Source of the DNA: Bactrocera neohumeralis
Taxonomy: Eukaryota; Arthropoda; Insecta; Diptera; Tephritidae
Direction of reading: 5' to 3'
Assembly: GCF_024586455.1 (NCBI RefSeq)
Contig: NC_065921.1
Span: 12,307,401-12,371,400 of the forward strand
DNA: 64,000 nucleotides
The position numbers were made by a program, and so were the translations under genes. Shown in pieces: positions 23,112 to 35,734 of the stretch. Below the pieces are notes generated by a model. The model ran no database searches. It had not been told where the DNA came from and was given only the letters and a program-made list of their open reading frames with translations. Within the stretch, counting starts at the first letter, position 1; the number at the start of each line of letters is the position of its first letter.

Positions 23112-24088
23112 TTAAGGGGTTACATGGGTTTCTCGGGAAAAAAGCCATTTTTCAACAATTTTTTTCTCATATAAAAAGTGAAATATTCTAATAGAAAATT
23201 ATAGTATATTTTAAATTCGGCCACTTTGGCAGGATAACTTATTACCGGATCATCTAAAGTTAAAAAGATACGTGTTTAGTTAAGACCTTAACTTAGAACT
23301 TGGACGAAGGAAAAAACCGATTATTGCATTGTCTTCCAAAAAGAAAAAAACATTTTACAAAAAAAAAATTAAAACAAGAAAAAAGTTAACTTCGGCTGCA
23401 CCGCAGCTCACAGGTGCATTTCTTTTAGTAACTATGTGTTCAGTTTGTATGGAAGCTATAGGCTATAGTGAGCTGATCTGCACAATTTCTTCCGGTATTA
23501 CATTATTTCTATAAATAATAACTTAATACCAAATTTCGTGAAGATATATTGTGAAATGAGGAAGTTTCCCACTATAGTAATCCGATCTGAACAATTTTTT
23601 CGGAGATTACATTATCTTAGAAAATAACCTGTGCCAACTTTTGTGAAGATACATTGTCAAATGTGAAAGTTTTCCATACAAAAACTTGATTCCGATCGTT
23701 AAATTTGTATGGCAGCTATATGTTAGAGTGGTCCGATATTGTCACTTCCGACAAATGAGTAGCTTCTTGAAGATAAAATGACGTTTGCAAAATTTCAAAA
23801 CAATATCTTAAAAACTGAGGGACTAGTTCGTATACACGGACAGACGGACGGACAGACAGACAGACGGACATGGCTATATCGACTCAGCTGAGCATACTGA
23901 GGATTTATATATATATACTTTATAGGGTCTCCGACGCTTCTAGCCTCGAGCGCACAAGTTCTCAAAGCTCTATCTCCGAAACTATTACTCGGATCAACTT
24001 GAAAATTTAGGAAAAAATTTTAGAGGTGCTGTACAATATAATAAAACATTAGATTTTTTGAAACTCGTAAACCCATATAACACCTTAA
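23112..24088 (+). repeat. MITE-A copy 4, interrupted
   Basis: It has TTAAGGGGTTACATGGGTTT at the left and CCCATATAACACCTTAA at the right. Removing the DINE-like insertion at 23373-23940 leaves about 409 bp, so part of the body is also deleted. Confidence 0.75.
23373..23940 (+). mobile_element. DINE-1/mini-me-like element, copy 2, inside MITE-A
   Basis: It starts ACAAGAAAAAAGTTAACTTC with the hairpin arms partly lost, has the GGCAGCTATATG blocks and a (GGAC/AGAC)n tract at about 23838-23870, and stops at GGGTCTCCGACGCTTC. About 60 bp of the 3' hairpin end seen in copy 1 are missing. The MITE interior (AGCCTCGAGCGCACAAG) resumes at once. Confidence 0.7.
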
Positions 24089-26332
24089 TAAAAATGTGAG
24101 AGCTTTTCTCAAATAACGGTGCATTTTTGCGATTAAAATGGATAACATCTGGTGCAAAGTTGCCCTAGATCTCATATAACTAATTCGATTTCGTCGAACA
24201 ATGAATGTTGAATTTTTCTAATATTTTCCTAACTTTTTTAAAATAAAGTTTTCCCAACACCTACAAGTATTTCCAAGTCTTTGATCCTGACAAGTTGCAA
24301 GAGTGTGAAATCTTCGGTTACATCCCAACTTAGCGCTATTTTACTTATTCTTATTTTAAATTTTGCTAAGCTAATGATTTCTATCTGTTTTCCCTATTAC
24401 ATTTAATTTAAAATTTTCTTTGTGATGTCGCGTGTATTTGCTTATTTATTTGCAATTTTTCAAATATTTCAAATTCCGAATTTCGCACACATACCATTTG
24501 TGGTCAAAGATGAAAATTTGTTTTGTATGCCTGTAAGCATGTCGCTATTTCACACACCCCATGGCGCCAATCGCTCGCTGCATTTGTTCTCTCGCCTTGT
24601 CGCCACGCTGTTGTTGTTGGTGTTGTTGAACCAACGCCTTTGGCGTCACTTTTTTCAATCCATTGCCAATCAAATTAATGAACGACAGTCTGTCCACTCA
24701 GCTCATTCGTCTTTCATGTCGATTTTTGCCAGTGATTTCGTCTCGACTGTTTCCTACAAGTCGTGGGGATTTTTTCGCTCTCATTTTTTTGTGCTACAAA
24801 AATATTTATTGGTTTAAGTCGTTCATAAAAGCGCATGAATTTAATTTTTAGCCACTTAATAAAATCAACCCACGGCACAAATATTTATTTTCATTTCGTC
24901 TATGAGTCATACAATAGCAACAATGCAGCTGTCACAGTTAGCCGAGAGGCAAGCCTTCAGGTGACCAATATTACGTAGCTGTGCGCTTGGGAGTCGCACG
25001 AACGATGGGAATATTTCGCTGACAAAGTGATATTGTTGTTTTTTTATTTTAAAAACTTATTTATATGTGAATTAATAAAATGTGTTGGGTGTATTACTCG
25101 GAAGTGATTCAAATGTTACTAGCTAAAACTTGAAAATAAATAGTAAAAGCTTACATTTGCATGATAAAGCAAATAGCTCGAAAGCATTAGATGTGGAGTT
25201 GAATACACTAAATTATTATTTTGTTTACTTTTTATAAAAAATTACATTCATATAATAATATTTTTTTATTATTTATAAAAAATTTACACAAATTTTTTTT
25301 TTCTTTTTTCATAAAATAGAAATAAATATAATAAAAATTATAAGAAGTCAAAGTCAACTTTGTGACCTCTGAATTTGTCATTTCAGAGCTGAGATAAACA
25401 TTTTTTAATGATTCTTTTTTTGTTTGCTGATTCTTTTTGACCGTGTGAAGATATTTTTTGCACAACGACGATAAGCTTTGAGATTCATTAGTCTTCGCGT
25501 GTATTTGCTCACATTACTTTTATTATTTAATTCATTAGCTAATAAAAATGCAAAACAGCGCTAATTAGTGGTTGACAAAGTGAGCTTCAATGACCATCCT
25601 TTAGTTGGCAATAAACATTTTGTGAACTGACCATATTAGACGCGCTAATGCAATTATGCAGACACGAGTGACTACCCACCAGTGGCAACGAAATTTAAAT
25701 CTGCAAAAAAGGAAGAAAGAAAATAAACAGAAGACACCTTGAAAAATTCACATATGTATGTATATTCTATTTCATTATAATAACTCAATTTGAGGAAATG
25801 TGTGGGCGTTAAGCCCTGAAGAAAAGTAGCAAAAGAGTTAAGTTCAAAAAATAATACGATTGATTTTAAGACCTCATTTGCAGAAATAGATTTCGTTTGT
25901 GACAAAGTTTTGAAAATAAGAATTTAATCGTCCAATGTTATACATTCAACGTATCAAGACTGCCCTGGACCTAAGTTTTCCTCTTGGATATAATAAGTTA
26001 AGTCTGCATTATCGAATGGAAATTGTTTCGAGTAGGAGTGTTCAGGAAAAATATCCATAATATCACACCACACTCAAGAAACTAAATCGTTCTTAACGGT
26101 TTTGAATAATGTATTGTATACTCTGCAAATTGACCATTATTAGTCAGTTTAAGAACCAAGTGACAAGTGCTGTTAGTTTCGAGCCACCAAATAACGAATG
26201 GTGGACCTCTATTTCTGTACCCTTTTCAAACTAGAATCACAATTGAACGATTTCGTATTTCTGTGTATTCCTATTCTGCGTTTTCTACGTAATTTAAAAG
26301 AAACGTAGGAAATCGTATAAAATAGGTACATA
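24089..26332. other. Unassigned intergenic sequence
   Basis: A 131-codon open frame at 24422-24817 is hydrophobic and Phe/Leu/Ser-rich, partly from a (TTG)n-like run at 24608-24630. It shows no domain, and a real gene is not supported. Otherwise no feature recognised. Confidence 0.4.
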
Positions 26333-27125
26333 TATAAAAGGTGATCCATTTCGAGCTTCCCTACTTTTTTAAAGAAAAACATAGAAGCTTCAAAATTAAT
26401 GGATAATGTTTATAATCATTCGAAAGAATAATCTTTGGTATCTATTTTTAGAAGACAAAGAGGTAATGTTGGCCGCGGTTACATCTGAGTCCAATTTTCA
26501 ATGACTCGTTTGAGCATTTCGACTGTTAACTCACGAACGACATGCGTGATGTTTTGCTCTAAGGTCTGAATCAAAACGGGATTGTCCGAATAGACTTAAG
26601 ACTTTACATATCCTCACAGGAAAAAGCTTAAAAGTGTGATATCACACTATCTTAATGGCCAATCGGCCGTCTCAACATGTGAAATTATCTGCTCACCGAA
26701 GTGTTCTCTAAATAAACACATTGATTAATCCGATGTGTGGGAAGTGGCGCCGACTTGTTAAAATCAAAAGTCGCCGAGGTCACAAGCATCAATTTTAGCC
26801 ATTAAATAGTTGGTTATCGTGACGCGCTAATGGTAGCCATTGACGGTTACGTTCTCCTGTTTGAAGAAATATGGACCGATGTTTCCACCAGCCCACAAAC
26901 CCCACCAAACCGTATTTTTTTTTGGATGAAATGGCAGTTTTTGAATTTCCTTACGTTGCTCTTCGTTCCAAATGCGGCAATTTTGCTTCTTTACATACTC
27001 ATTGAGCCAGAAAAGAGCCTTATTGCTGAACAAAATTTTACACGAAGACGTCGGACCTTCTTGGAACTTTTCAAGAGGCCATAGAGCAAAGCGATGTCAC
27101 TTGGGAAATTTACACACGTGTTTTT
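26333..27125 (-). pseudogene. IS630-type transposase remnant (family with GGTGATCCATTTCGAG ends)
   Basis: The minus-strand frame 26827-27033 reads FSNKALFWLNEYVKKQNCRI, then KNTVWWGLWAGGNIGPYFFK and NVTVNGYH. This is the core of an IS630-Tc1-mariner transposase; the first catalytic Asp is replaced (SNKA where SDEA is usual). Downstream codons continue, broken, to the inverted repeat GGTGATCCATTTCGAG at 26340. The N-terminal third and the other inverted repeat are missing. Sister copies: 50985-51791 (minus) and 60235-61177 (plus). Confidence 0.75.
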
Positions 27126-27149
27126 TTCTCGAAGAAGATTTCTCCGGAC

Positions 27150-27418
27150 TTCTATAACATATAGCCGCCATACAAATTTAACAATAAAATTTTTGTACTT
27201 TTTTTTTATCTCATAAGATAACTTCACCAAATTTGGCAGAGATTATTGTCCAAAGCAACTTTACAATCACCGAACAGTTTGTTGAGTTCGGACCACAATA
27301 TTATACTTGTATAGCTGGCATTCAAACTATACGTTTAAAACCAAGTTCTTGACTGAAATTTTATATATGTGAAGGGTATTATAGCTTGGGTGTAACTCAA
27401 GTTAACGTTTTCCCTTGA
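27150..27418 (-). repeat. DINE-1/mini-me-like fragment
   Basis: ATAGCCGCCATACAAATTTA, TATGTGAAGGGTATTATAGC and CAAGTTAACGTTTTCCCTTG are the reverse complement of the first part of copy 1, up to its AACAAG end. The microsatellite and far end are absent. Confidence 0.6.
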
Positions 27419-29104
27419 TTTAATTCCTTTTGGCCTAATTTTTTACTGTTTTACAGGACCTATACTGTGGAATTCCATATATTTCACCGCTCCTAAATCC
27501 GAATTCATAGTGTGAAATTTGAGTTTCGACAAAAACAATAATATATGCCACATAAAGTAGCAAGTGTATGTTCCTTGAAGTTTTTTCTTCTTTGGCTTGT
27601 TTTCTTGGGCAAAGGTTTCAATATGTAAAGCATTTCCCATTGGCTCTTTATAAGGTTTTTGGATATGAAAATGTGGATAAAATCAATCTGGAGAAAGATA
27701 GCTACCTATGATCTATAAGTATTAAGGCAGAAGTCAGAATAAGTTTTACCAGATATATGGCTAACATTTGCTCTTTCATAATTAAGACCGCTAGTCTTGA
27801 AGAAAACCTAAGTTTTTTAAGCCCGTTCTGCTTTCAAAACCACGACCTGAGCCTGAACTCTGTATTTTCTTGCTCAACTCTTCTTTATTTCAAAAATTTT
27901 TTATATGTCACTTTCATTAATCCTCCAAAATATTATTGTCGTTGCTACTGTTCATAAGCTGTTCCAATAATAGCAGCCTTACATTTTACAACAAGTGATG
28001 CTATCCCAATCCCGATTAAAGACTTGTGTATTAAATAGTTTTTCTTCCCTAATTTTAGGATGAGTAACATTTTACCAATTCGGAGTATGTATGGCAGAAG
28101 CAAACCTTTTATATTGAAGTGGGACTTCTTTAAAAAAGTTTAACATCATATTTTAACCTTAAAATATTTGGTTGTTTCCACATAACTAGCAGTTAATATA
28201 ACCAAATTTTTTTATGTCTGCCTCCTGAATATTAATTTTAAACAATAAGCAAATACAGATACAAATACCACACAAATATAAACGTAAAGACCTTGCCAAC
28301 ACTCCCACAAAAGCAAACAGTATACACGCCCGCTGATTGATAAATAAAACTAAAATGTGGCAGTCTATAATTTAATAAAATAATAGTGTTGCTACCACAT
28401 TTCAGAATGACAATTGATCAAATATTGTTGGTCAATTACGAACATGCAACCGCAAATTGTCGGTAATAAACCTTGACAGTTGCTATACGACGCAGATTGG
28501 TGCTTATACATATGTATATATATGAATATATATACAAAAAATATATATAGATATATTTATATATATACACAATATATATATACAGATGTATTTATTTATT
28601 TTAATTTATAATAAACAAGATCACTTGCCGTGCGAATTTTCAGCCAAAGATCAAGAACTTTTGGTCGGCAATAGCCGGGAGGCGTTTAGGTTAAATTTTT
28701 TGCATGGGAATACAGAAGTATGTGGGTGTTTGTATATATATACATACATATATTTATATATATATATATATTCTTTTTTTACTATATTATATGGATCAGT
28801 CACAGCAGGGCGCCACCAAAAAGTGGATCAATTGAACAAAGCAAATGTAATAAGCGCAGCACCGTGTATTACTTGGCAAGTTATATGTATGGCACATCGA
28901 ATCAATGGATCAAGCGATCGATTGCCGATCATACGCTTACATAGAATTGGTGTTCGGCCACACCTTGCATTGAACTTGAACTAATATTTGAGGAAGGAGG
29001 GGTGCCGTTGGCCCAAAAGACAGCCGCCGCCGCGTGCAATTTGAATGAAATTTGTACCGTTGCTTTTTTTTACTTTTTCTCATGTTCGGCTGATACAGTT
29101 GTTT
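27419..29104. other. Unassigned sequence with TA-rich tracts
   Basis: No gene recognised. A 132-codon frame at 28586-28984 owes much of its length to (TA)n runs read as Tyr/Ile and is not credible as a gene. Confidence 0.4.
28509..28583. repeat. TA-rich microsatellite
   Basis: Interrupted (TA)n with single C, G and A interruptions. A second, shorter tract lies at about 28733-28770. Confidence 0.8.
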
Positions 29105-30154
29105 TGTTATACTCTCGCAACAATGTTGCTAACGAGAGTATTATAGTCCTAAACTAAAAGAGTCAGATATAGGGTTATATATACCAAAGTGATCAGGGCG
29201 ACGAGTAGAGTCGAAATCCGGATGTCTGTCTGTCCGTCCGTCCGTCTGTCCGTCCGTCCGTGCAAGCTGTAACTTGAGTAAAAATTGAGATATCATGATG
29301 AAACTTGGTACACGTATTTCTTGGCTCCATAAGAAGGTTAAGTTCGAAGATGGGCAAAATCGGCCAACTGCCACGCCCACAAAATGGCGGAAACCGAAAA
29401 CCTATAAAGTGTCATAACTAAGCCATAAATAAAGATATTAAAGTGAAATTTGGCACAAGGGATCCCATTAGGGAGGGGCATATTTGGACGCAATTGTTTT
29501 GGAAAAGTGGGCGTGGCCCCGCCCCCTACTAAGTTTTTTGTACATATCTCGGAAACTATTATAGCTATGTCAACCAAACTCTACAGAGTCGTTTTCTTAA
29601 GGTATTTCCATATACAGTTCAAAAATGGAAGAAATCGGATAATAACCACGCCCACCTCCCATACAAAAGTTATGTTCAAAATCACTAAAAGTGCGTTAAC
29701 GGACTAACAAAAAATGTCAGAAACACTAAATTTTACGGAAGAAGTGGCAGAAGGAAGCTGCACCCAGGCTTTTTTAAAAATTTAAAATGGGCGTGGCGCC
29801 GCCCACTTATGGATCAAGAACCATATCTCAGGAGCTACTAGACCGATTTCAATGAAATTCGGTATATAATGTTTTCTTAACACCCTGATGACATGTACGA
29901 AATATGGCTGAAATCGGTTCACAACCACGCCTTCTTCCAATATAAAGCTATTTTGAATTCCATCTGATGCCTTCTCTGTATAATACGAGTATAAACATTA
30001 GGAACCAGTGATGATAGCGGAATAAAACTTTACAAAAATACGGTATTTGAAAAATATTTAAATGACGGATAATGAAATCTCGATTATCACTTTACCATGC
30101 GAGAGTATAAAATATTCGGTGACACCCGAACTTAGCCCTTCCTTACTTGTTTTT
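29105..30154 (-). mobile_element. 1.05-kb Helentron-like repeat (family 2), copy 1
   Basis: Read on the minus strand it begins AACAAGTAAGGAAGGGCTAA, has a hairpin GTTCGG-GTGTCA-CCGAA(T), then TTTTATACTCTCGCATGG. A body of GGGCGTGG-rich segments and a (GTCY)n microsatellite follow, and it ends near CTCTCGTTAGCAACATTGTTGCGAGAG, a hairpin. It is non-coding. The ends and microsatellite resemble the DINE-1 group, but the body is unrelated to the copies at 10.5 and 23.4 kb. Confidence 0.7.
29223..29261. repeat. (GTCC/GTCT)n microsatellite
   Basis: About ten tetramers of GTCC and GTCT, inside the family 2 repeat. Confidence 0.9.
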
Positions 30155-31329
30155 TATTACGTTTTTGTTTTCCATGCCTAATAAATGTTGGCGGAATCTA
30201 TTTATGTATGTATATGTAGCTACACCCTGCATTTTGGCCAGGTGGCAACATGCCTTGGATTACCTTTTGATGAACTCACGAGCTATTATTTGCTTTATGC
30301 ACCACATCCGACTCAATTGAAATGAAAATTGAAAGTAAAACGTGAACTAATGGACTTTCGGTTGTAAGGTACATACATATGTTCATATGTATGTATATCG
30401 TTAAATATAAATACATATGTATAAATGTCTACTTAAACAAGCATAAATAAGACTCTAAACAGTTATAAAGCAAAATCAATTGTTTGAACGAAAATCAGTT
30501 CATATAAAGAGTTTTTCTTTTGTTTTTGTTAGTTCGCTTCGTGATTTGCTAGCGCCGCGATAAGGATGTGAAGGCGAAATACTGGCAATGCGGCAGGCAT
30601 TACTTTTATTTAGTCAACGTCGTCATGTCTTGCAGATAAAGAATTGACCTCAACTTGCTGCTTTAAAATCATATTCCTCTTGTTGCTTTTGTTTTTGGCA
30701 AACCACCAGCTGCCGGCCACGGCATACAGAACACAGTCAGCCAGGGCGTATGTGACCGGCCAGACATTTAGAGTTTGCCCCTTTGTTGGCGAATTTTACT
30801 TCCAATTTAAATTAATGGTATTTTTGTTTCTATTTCTAGAGTTAGTTCAAATTAGCGCACTGAATTCCCGTTTCGATTGTTTAACGCTTTGCGTGTTTAT
30901 TTGGTTTTCCGTTTGCATAAATTAATTTATGATCGACGCTCAATGATATACGAGCTCAACATATACCTTATTTATATATAGTCATACATAGTACGTAAGC
31001 ATGTATGTATAAATATCTAGTGTAACATATGATGAAGTCGTGTGCGCACGATAAATTCTTGTCTCCGGCGTGCATGCTCGAAGCCGCTCTATTTCTTGGC
31101 CAAGTTTTCGCTGAGCAATTGGGTTTTTCTTTAAAAAATAGCTCAATTGTTGCGCTGTGGGTAGTTCTTTTACTATTTGGGAAGTAACGGGATATGCGAA
31201 AATACCGGATACAATTTTTAAGTTCCTTGTTTCGTGTTTTTTTTATGTATGGAATTTACCAAATGTTATCCATAAGAAGCAAGCTTTGCTGGGTTGAAAA
31301 AATATTTGCAGAGTTGGAGATTGGTTTGT
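30155..31329. other. Unassigned intergenic sequence
   Basis: A frame at 30614-30925 has a signal-peptide-like hydrophobic run (FLLLLLFLANHQLPATA) but no upstream ATG and no recognisable domain. No other feature. Confidence 0.4.
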
Positions 31330-31637
31330 TCAGGTTATATTCAGGACACCCTTGAAAATATGTGACCATCTGAGTCGATTTAGCCGTCGTTAGAATATAC
31401 GTGAATTAGTCGCTCAGTTTTGAGATGTCTTTACGAAATTTGACATGGCATATTTTCCATAGCAACGGTATAAAGTCTAAACAAATTGATTCAGATCGGA
31501 CCACTATAGTACCACTATAATATATAATATATATCATGTAGGCTTAACGTCCAAAATTAAGTTCTTGTATGGAAACATTTTTGTTTACGAAGGGTATTAT
31601 TAGCTCAGGTGCAATCGAAGTTAAGCTTTCACTTGAT
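31330..31637 (-). repeat. Decayed DINE-1/mini-me-like repeat
   Basis: GAGTCGATTTAGCCGTCGTT, GGAAACATTTTTGTTTACGA, and GGTATTATTAGCTCAGGTGC followed by CAATCGAAGTTAAGC are diverged reverse-complement pieces of the family. The microsatellite has been reduced to a few bases. Confidence 0.55.
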
Positions 31638-31784
31638 TTAATTATTCTTCAATATAATTAACAGCTTATATTGCATATTGATCAATATTGCTTGAGTTTC
31701 GAGTATATGATTTAAAGCCCACTCCTCCGCATTTCCCTTCGGTAAGGTTTGCCATTTCATCATGGAAAGATATTGGGAAGTCAA

Positions 31785-32592
31785 AAAAGTGTCTTCGTAT
31801 TTTGTCAATAGATGTCGTTCCAGCGTATATCTCCAGCTGTTCCAATCACATTGTGTCAAAATATTAAATTCGGGGAAGTTGAAAAAAAGTTCCAGCTGTT
31901 CAAAAATGAGTGAAAATAATTAAGAAATTCGCTACATTTTGAAAGTTGTGAAGTTTACGGAGACGATGTGGTATCAGTTCGTGTAGCAAACAATGGTTCT
32001 GGAAATTTCGATGTGAAAGATGCACATCGCTTTGGTCGAGCTATCGTTAAAAAAGTCGATGAAGAACTTAACATTCATCATCAAACGGTTTGAAACCATT
32101 TAAAAAAGGCTGGCTACAAAAAAAGCCACATGAATTGTCTGTGAAAAATTTAGTGGACTGAATTAACATCAGCAATTCTTTGCTGAAACGAAATGAAATC
32201 GAACCATTTCTGAAGCAAATGGTATCAGGAACAAAAGGTGGATCAAATACGACAATAATGTGCGAAAAAATCATGGTCCAAAAGTGGTGAAGGTCAACAA
32301 ATGGATTGACGCCTCGAATGGTTATGACGAGTGTTTGGTGGGGTTGGAATGGAATCATCCACTATGAGCTGCTCCAGCTAGGTCGAACGATTGATACTAA
32401 ATTTTACTGTCAACACCTCATTAGATTGAAGCAAACAATCGAATAAAAACGGCCTGAACTGATAAACATAAAGGCTTCGTCTTCCATCAGGACAACACTA
32501 GACCACACACATCTTTGATGACTCGGCAAAAACTGGCAGAATTATAAAAATAAGTTGAAGTTTGATTAGAAATACGAAACGACTTTTTCGAC
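31785..32592 (+). pseudogene. Mariner transposase pseudogene with both ends
   Basis: The left repeat AAAAAAGTGTCTTCGTATTT and right repeat AAATACGAAACGACTTTTTC bound an 808-bp copy. Translation in shifting frames gives, in order, MSENN, SVRVANNGSGNFDVKDAHR, IVKKVDEELNIHHQTV, KNEIEPFLKQMVSGTKGGS (where the catalytic TGDEKW is lost), PRMVMTSVWWGWNGIIHYEL and VFHQDNTRPHTSLMTRQKL, with the second catalytic Asp in HQDN. The C-terminal DD34D Asp region is deleted. Several stops and frameshifts mean it is dead. It belongs to the same family as 12384 and 22125. Confidence 0.85.
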
Positions 32593-34719
32593 TACCCTAT
32601 ATTTAGCTTTGACTATACCTTGATAACAACAATGGCATTAATTCTTATATGGAGACTTAGGAATAAATTTATTCGGTAATCTTTGAGGAGTAGCGAATTT
32701 CTATTTAACCAACTAACAAATTCTTGAGCTCTGACCTGATAGAAACTAAGTTTTCGTTATAGTCCTCTAATCGGCAGAATACTAAGTGCTGACAATACCC
32801 CACATTTTTAGCTTCATTGTTACGATTTTTGCTGTCTATATTTTGAAGGAGATATCTAAGCTAGTGCTTACTATAGCTCATAATTCATGTGATTTTCGTT
32901 TTAGTAATGGTTTGTTATGTCATTAGTGCTTTCCAATCAGTTATATATGTACATATACTTCCATGTGGAAAATTTTGTAAGACCTAATATCTTCTTCCGT
33001 AATCTATTGGTTTGGTCAACTATAATCTATAATTTGGTGACAGTTCTTTATCCAGTGATTGAAAATTCCATCTAGGAAAATACTCTACGATCTGTTGAGA
33101 TTTTCTGATATTATGCCCATCATCAACTGATTTGTTCCTAAAAAATATTATTACATCAAATTATACCGATTCATTTGTCGAAAGTATGACATATTCGTTT
33201 GAAACATATGCAGGTTTCATAAAGAATACACAAAAGGGGAGACCTAGCTTAATAAAATTGACGGAAATCGTATCACTTTATATCTTTTAGCTTCTCTTCC
33301 TTGGGTTTTGACTGTAAAAAGAGGTTTAATATTGCAACACATGTATGGCACTTTGATTTGATTGAGGATTACCATCATGCGGTTTCTGTACAATAATTTA
33401 TCAGTTCCTCTCAGGTGGAAGGTCTTAAAGATAGTTGAAGCTAAAACCACGCTTTCCAAGTGGACCTCAGAAACTTACAATGAGCACTTTCGTGGGGAAA
33501 TTGAGAATTAGCTTAGTTTATTTGCAAAAATAATGGTGGTTCTTGACTTTCACCGAAAACATTTTTTTTTGCTTTCAGAAAAATTTTACTAATTCAGTAT
33601 GTCAGTATCTAGAAAACTTCTTCTCTTCATAGCTTATTGATTTGTGTCTCAGTCTAGGACTACAGGTATTTAAAAAATAGCGATTCCTTCGAGGGAAGAG
33701 TACTACCTTGCGGGATCAACGGATTATCCAGCATATGCAAGAATCTATATCGTGACACAAGAGGCGTTACTTAGCGCTGTCCAAAGTACAGGAATTCGTT
33801 TCTCTATTTCTCTTTTTTCCAGTTCAAGCTTTACTTCATTGTCTCATGCAGTTAAACTTCACTTTAGTTCAGTGTTACTGAAGCCTAATGATCATGAAAT
33901 TCTTGCGTATTCAAAATAAAAAATCGATTAATTAAAACATATTTCGCTTTTGTGGCGCGGTCACGTAATCACCAACTACCTACAATCAGACATAGTCACT
34001 GCAGCTATTACAATAGAGGACTTATTAAACCAAAATTCATATTTACATATACGAGCGCAGGTAATATATGACGCCTATTGTTTTATGCTTCTCAATGTTC
34101 ATGCTACAAATTCAGCCATTGACTGATCTCCGCTTTAGCCAATTGCGCATAACTAATTTTCTGTTCTCGCTATGATTTGGTATTAGCTATACGCTGGCAG
34201 GTATACCCTTAGACAAATGAATAGCACAGCTGGGTTATGAATTTGTTAATTCTCGATTTTAATTTGAGCTCTAATTTACGAAGTAAAAAAGCTTGTCTGC
34301 AGAAGGGAAAATTAATTAAATAAATGGTTTTCTCAAACGCCAGTATTCGCATTGACGCAAATTAAATTTGAACGGAAATAATTTGATACATACAAACATC
34401 CGTGCTTATTAAATATGCGCACAATTAACTGCTAGGGTTCACACAAACCTACCCATAAATATATGTATGTGTGTACATGCTGTGCCTTGAATTGAGAAAA
34501 GAATGTGGCAAATGGTGAATGGTCCAGTCGAAGTTTGGCCAATTCATTAAGTACCTTGATGAAAATATAAATATATATTCTGTTTTAAAACATATACATA
34601 TTAAAATATGTATGTTTATAAATATTTGAGAATTGATCTTAGGGTATGTAATTATTTAATAGTTAAAATTGGCTGCTTCCCTGCAAGAAATTTTTGGAAA
34701 ATTAATTTTTCATTATATA
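32593..34719. other. Unassigned intergenic sequence
   Basis: No gene recognised. A 71-codon minus frame at 33244-33459 has no clear domain. Confidence 0.4.
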
Positions 34720-35160
34720 TTGGGCTGTTTGTTTAAAAGTACGTAAATTTTTGTTTAAAGTAGGCCTTTAGAAATTTACTCGAGACTTGACTTAAAAAAC
34801 ATTGTTGAACCGGGTGATTTTTGAGTCACAGTTTTCGAAAGTGTAGCCGCTCAGTTCAATTAGCTCCATGAGTTTATCATTAACGAAGTTTTTCTCGAAA
34901 CAGCATTTTTCAAAGTTGTTTGGGTGTTTACTGGGAGACACTTGTAACTAAGTTCTGTAACTAGTTCTCTAAACAACGACCTCTAAGTGTTTTTTGATCT
35001 GATCAGTAATCGAATTTTAGAAGGCCAATAATGACCAAAAATTTAGGTAAGAATAAATTTAAAAGACCAAAATTTACCTAAACGTCTGGAATCGCAAAGG
35101 ACCAAACTGGTCTATGCGTGACTTATTGGCCTACCAGATTAACCTCACCTAATTTATTTA
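34720..35160. repeat. Diverged relative of MITE-B
   Basis: AGCCGCTCAG followed by TTTTTCTCGAAACAGCATTT matches CGACCGCTCAGAG and TTTTCTCGAAACGGCATTTT in the intact MITE-B at 58.9 kb, with the same spacing of about 50 bp. Terminal repeats are not visible, so limits are approximate. Confidence 0.45.
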
Positions 35161-35529
35161 CATATATGAACAGTTACAAACCGGATATTCGAATAATAAG
35201 TTTTCAGGTTATTCGAATAATTTTAAGCGCCCTAGTATGTACTTTAATAGAATAATTTTTATAAATCGATTGTGTTTTCAAAATAGTACTCCGACTTTGA
35301 CGATCATCTATTAATATTATTTAAATATTATGACGATCTTCCGATACCATTTTTGTAGTATGAGTAATCTAACGTAAATGTCGCTGAATTTATTTCTAGC
35401 AAGCAATTTTTTGAGGTCTGAAAACAGCAAAAGTCGGACCAGATTTGAACAATACAGTGAATGCTGAAGCAACACGCAGCTTTATTAATGGACATTTTTT
35501 ATTTCTTTCATTTACCTTTTGTTTGATTG
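35161..35529. other. Unassigned sequence
   Basis: AT-rich, no feature recognised. Confidence 0.4.
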
Positions 35530-35690
35530 TGAGGCCGGGCGGCACCTACTTCGCAAGAGATTTCTTATGTCCAAGTATTCAGGAACAATTTGTACAATCC
35601 GTTCCTTTAATGTTTCTGGAACGTGGTTCAATTTAATTTTGTGGTCATCCAAAATCTGTTTTTGGAGCTTTTGAGTTTTCCTTCAGGCGC
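35530..35690 (-). pseudogene. Mariner-type transposase helix-turn-helix fragment
   Basis: The minus strand reads DHKIKLNHVPETLKERIVQI then VPEYLDIRNLLRSRC, resembling the second helix-turn-helix of a mariner transposase (KIKLxELAxTLxISxERV pattern). No catalytic domain follows. Confidence 0.5.
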
Positions 35691-35734
35691 GAAGGCAGTA
35701 AAATACGCATCAAGACAGTTTTTGGCATAAGCAG

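Noticed and set aside
24422..24817. 131-codon hydrophobic open frame
   Set aside because: No domain, partly from a TTG-rich run, overlapped by another frame, no splice or promoter context that supports a gene.
28586..28984. 132-codon plus-strand frame
   Set aside because: Length comes largely from (TA)n read as Tyr/Ile; a second frame overlaps it.
30614..30925. Frame with a signal-peptide-like start
   Set aside because: No ATG before the hydrophobic run, no domain after it, and a preceding TTGCAG could only be a chance acceptor.
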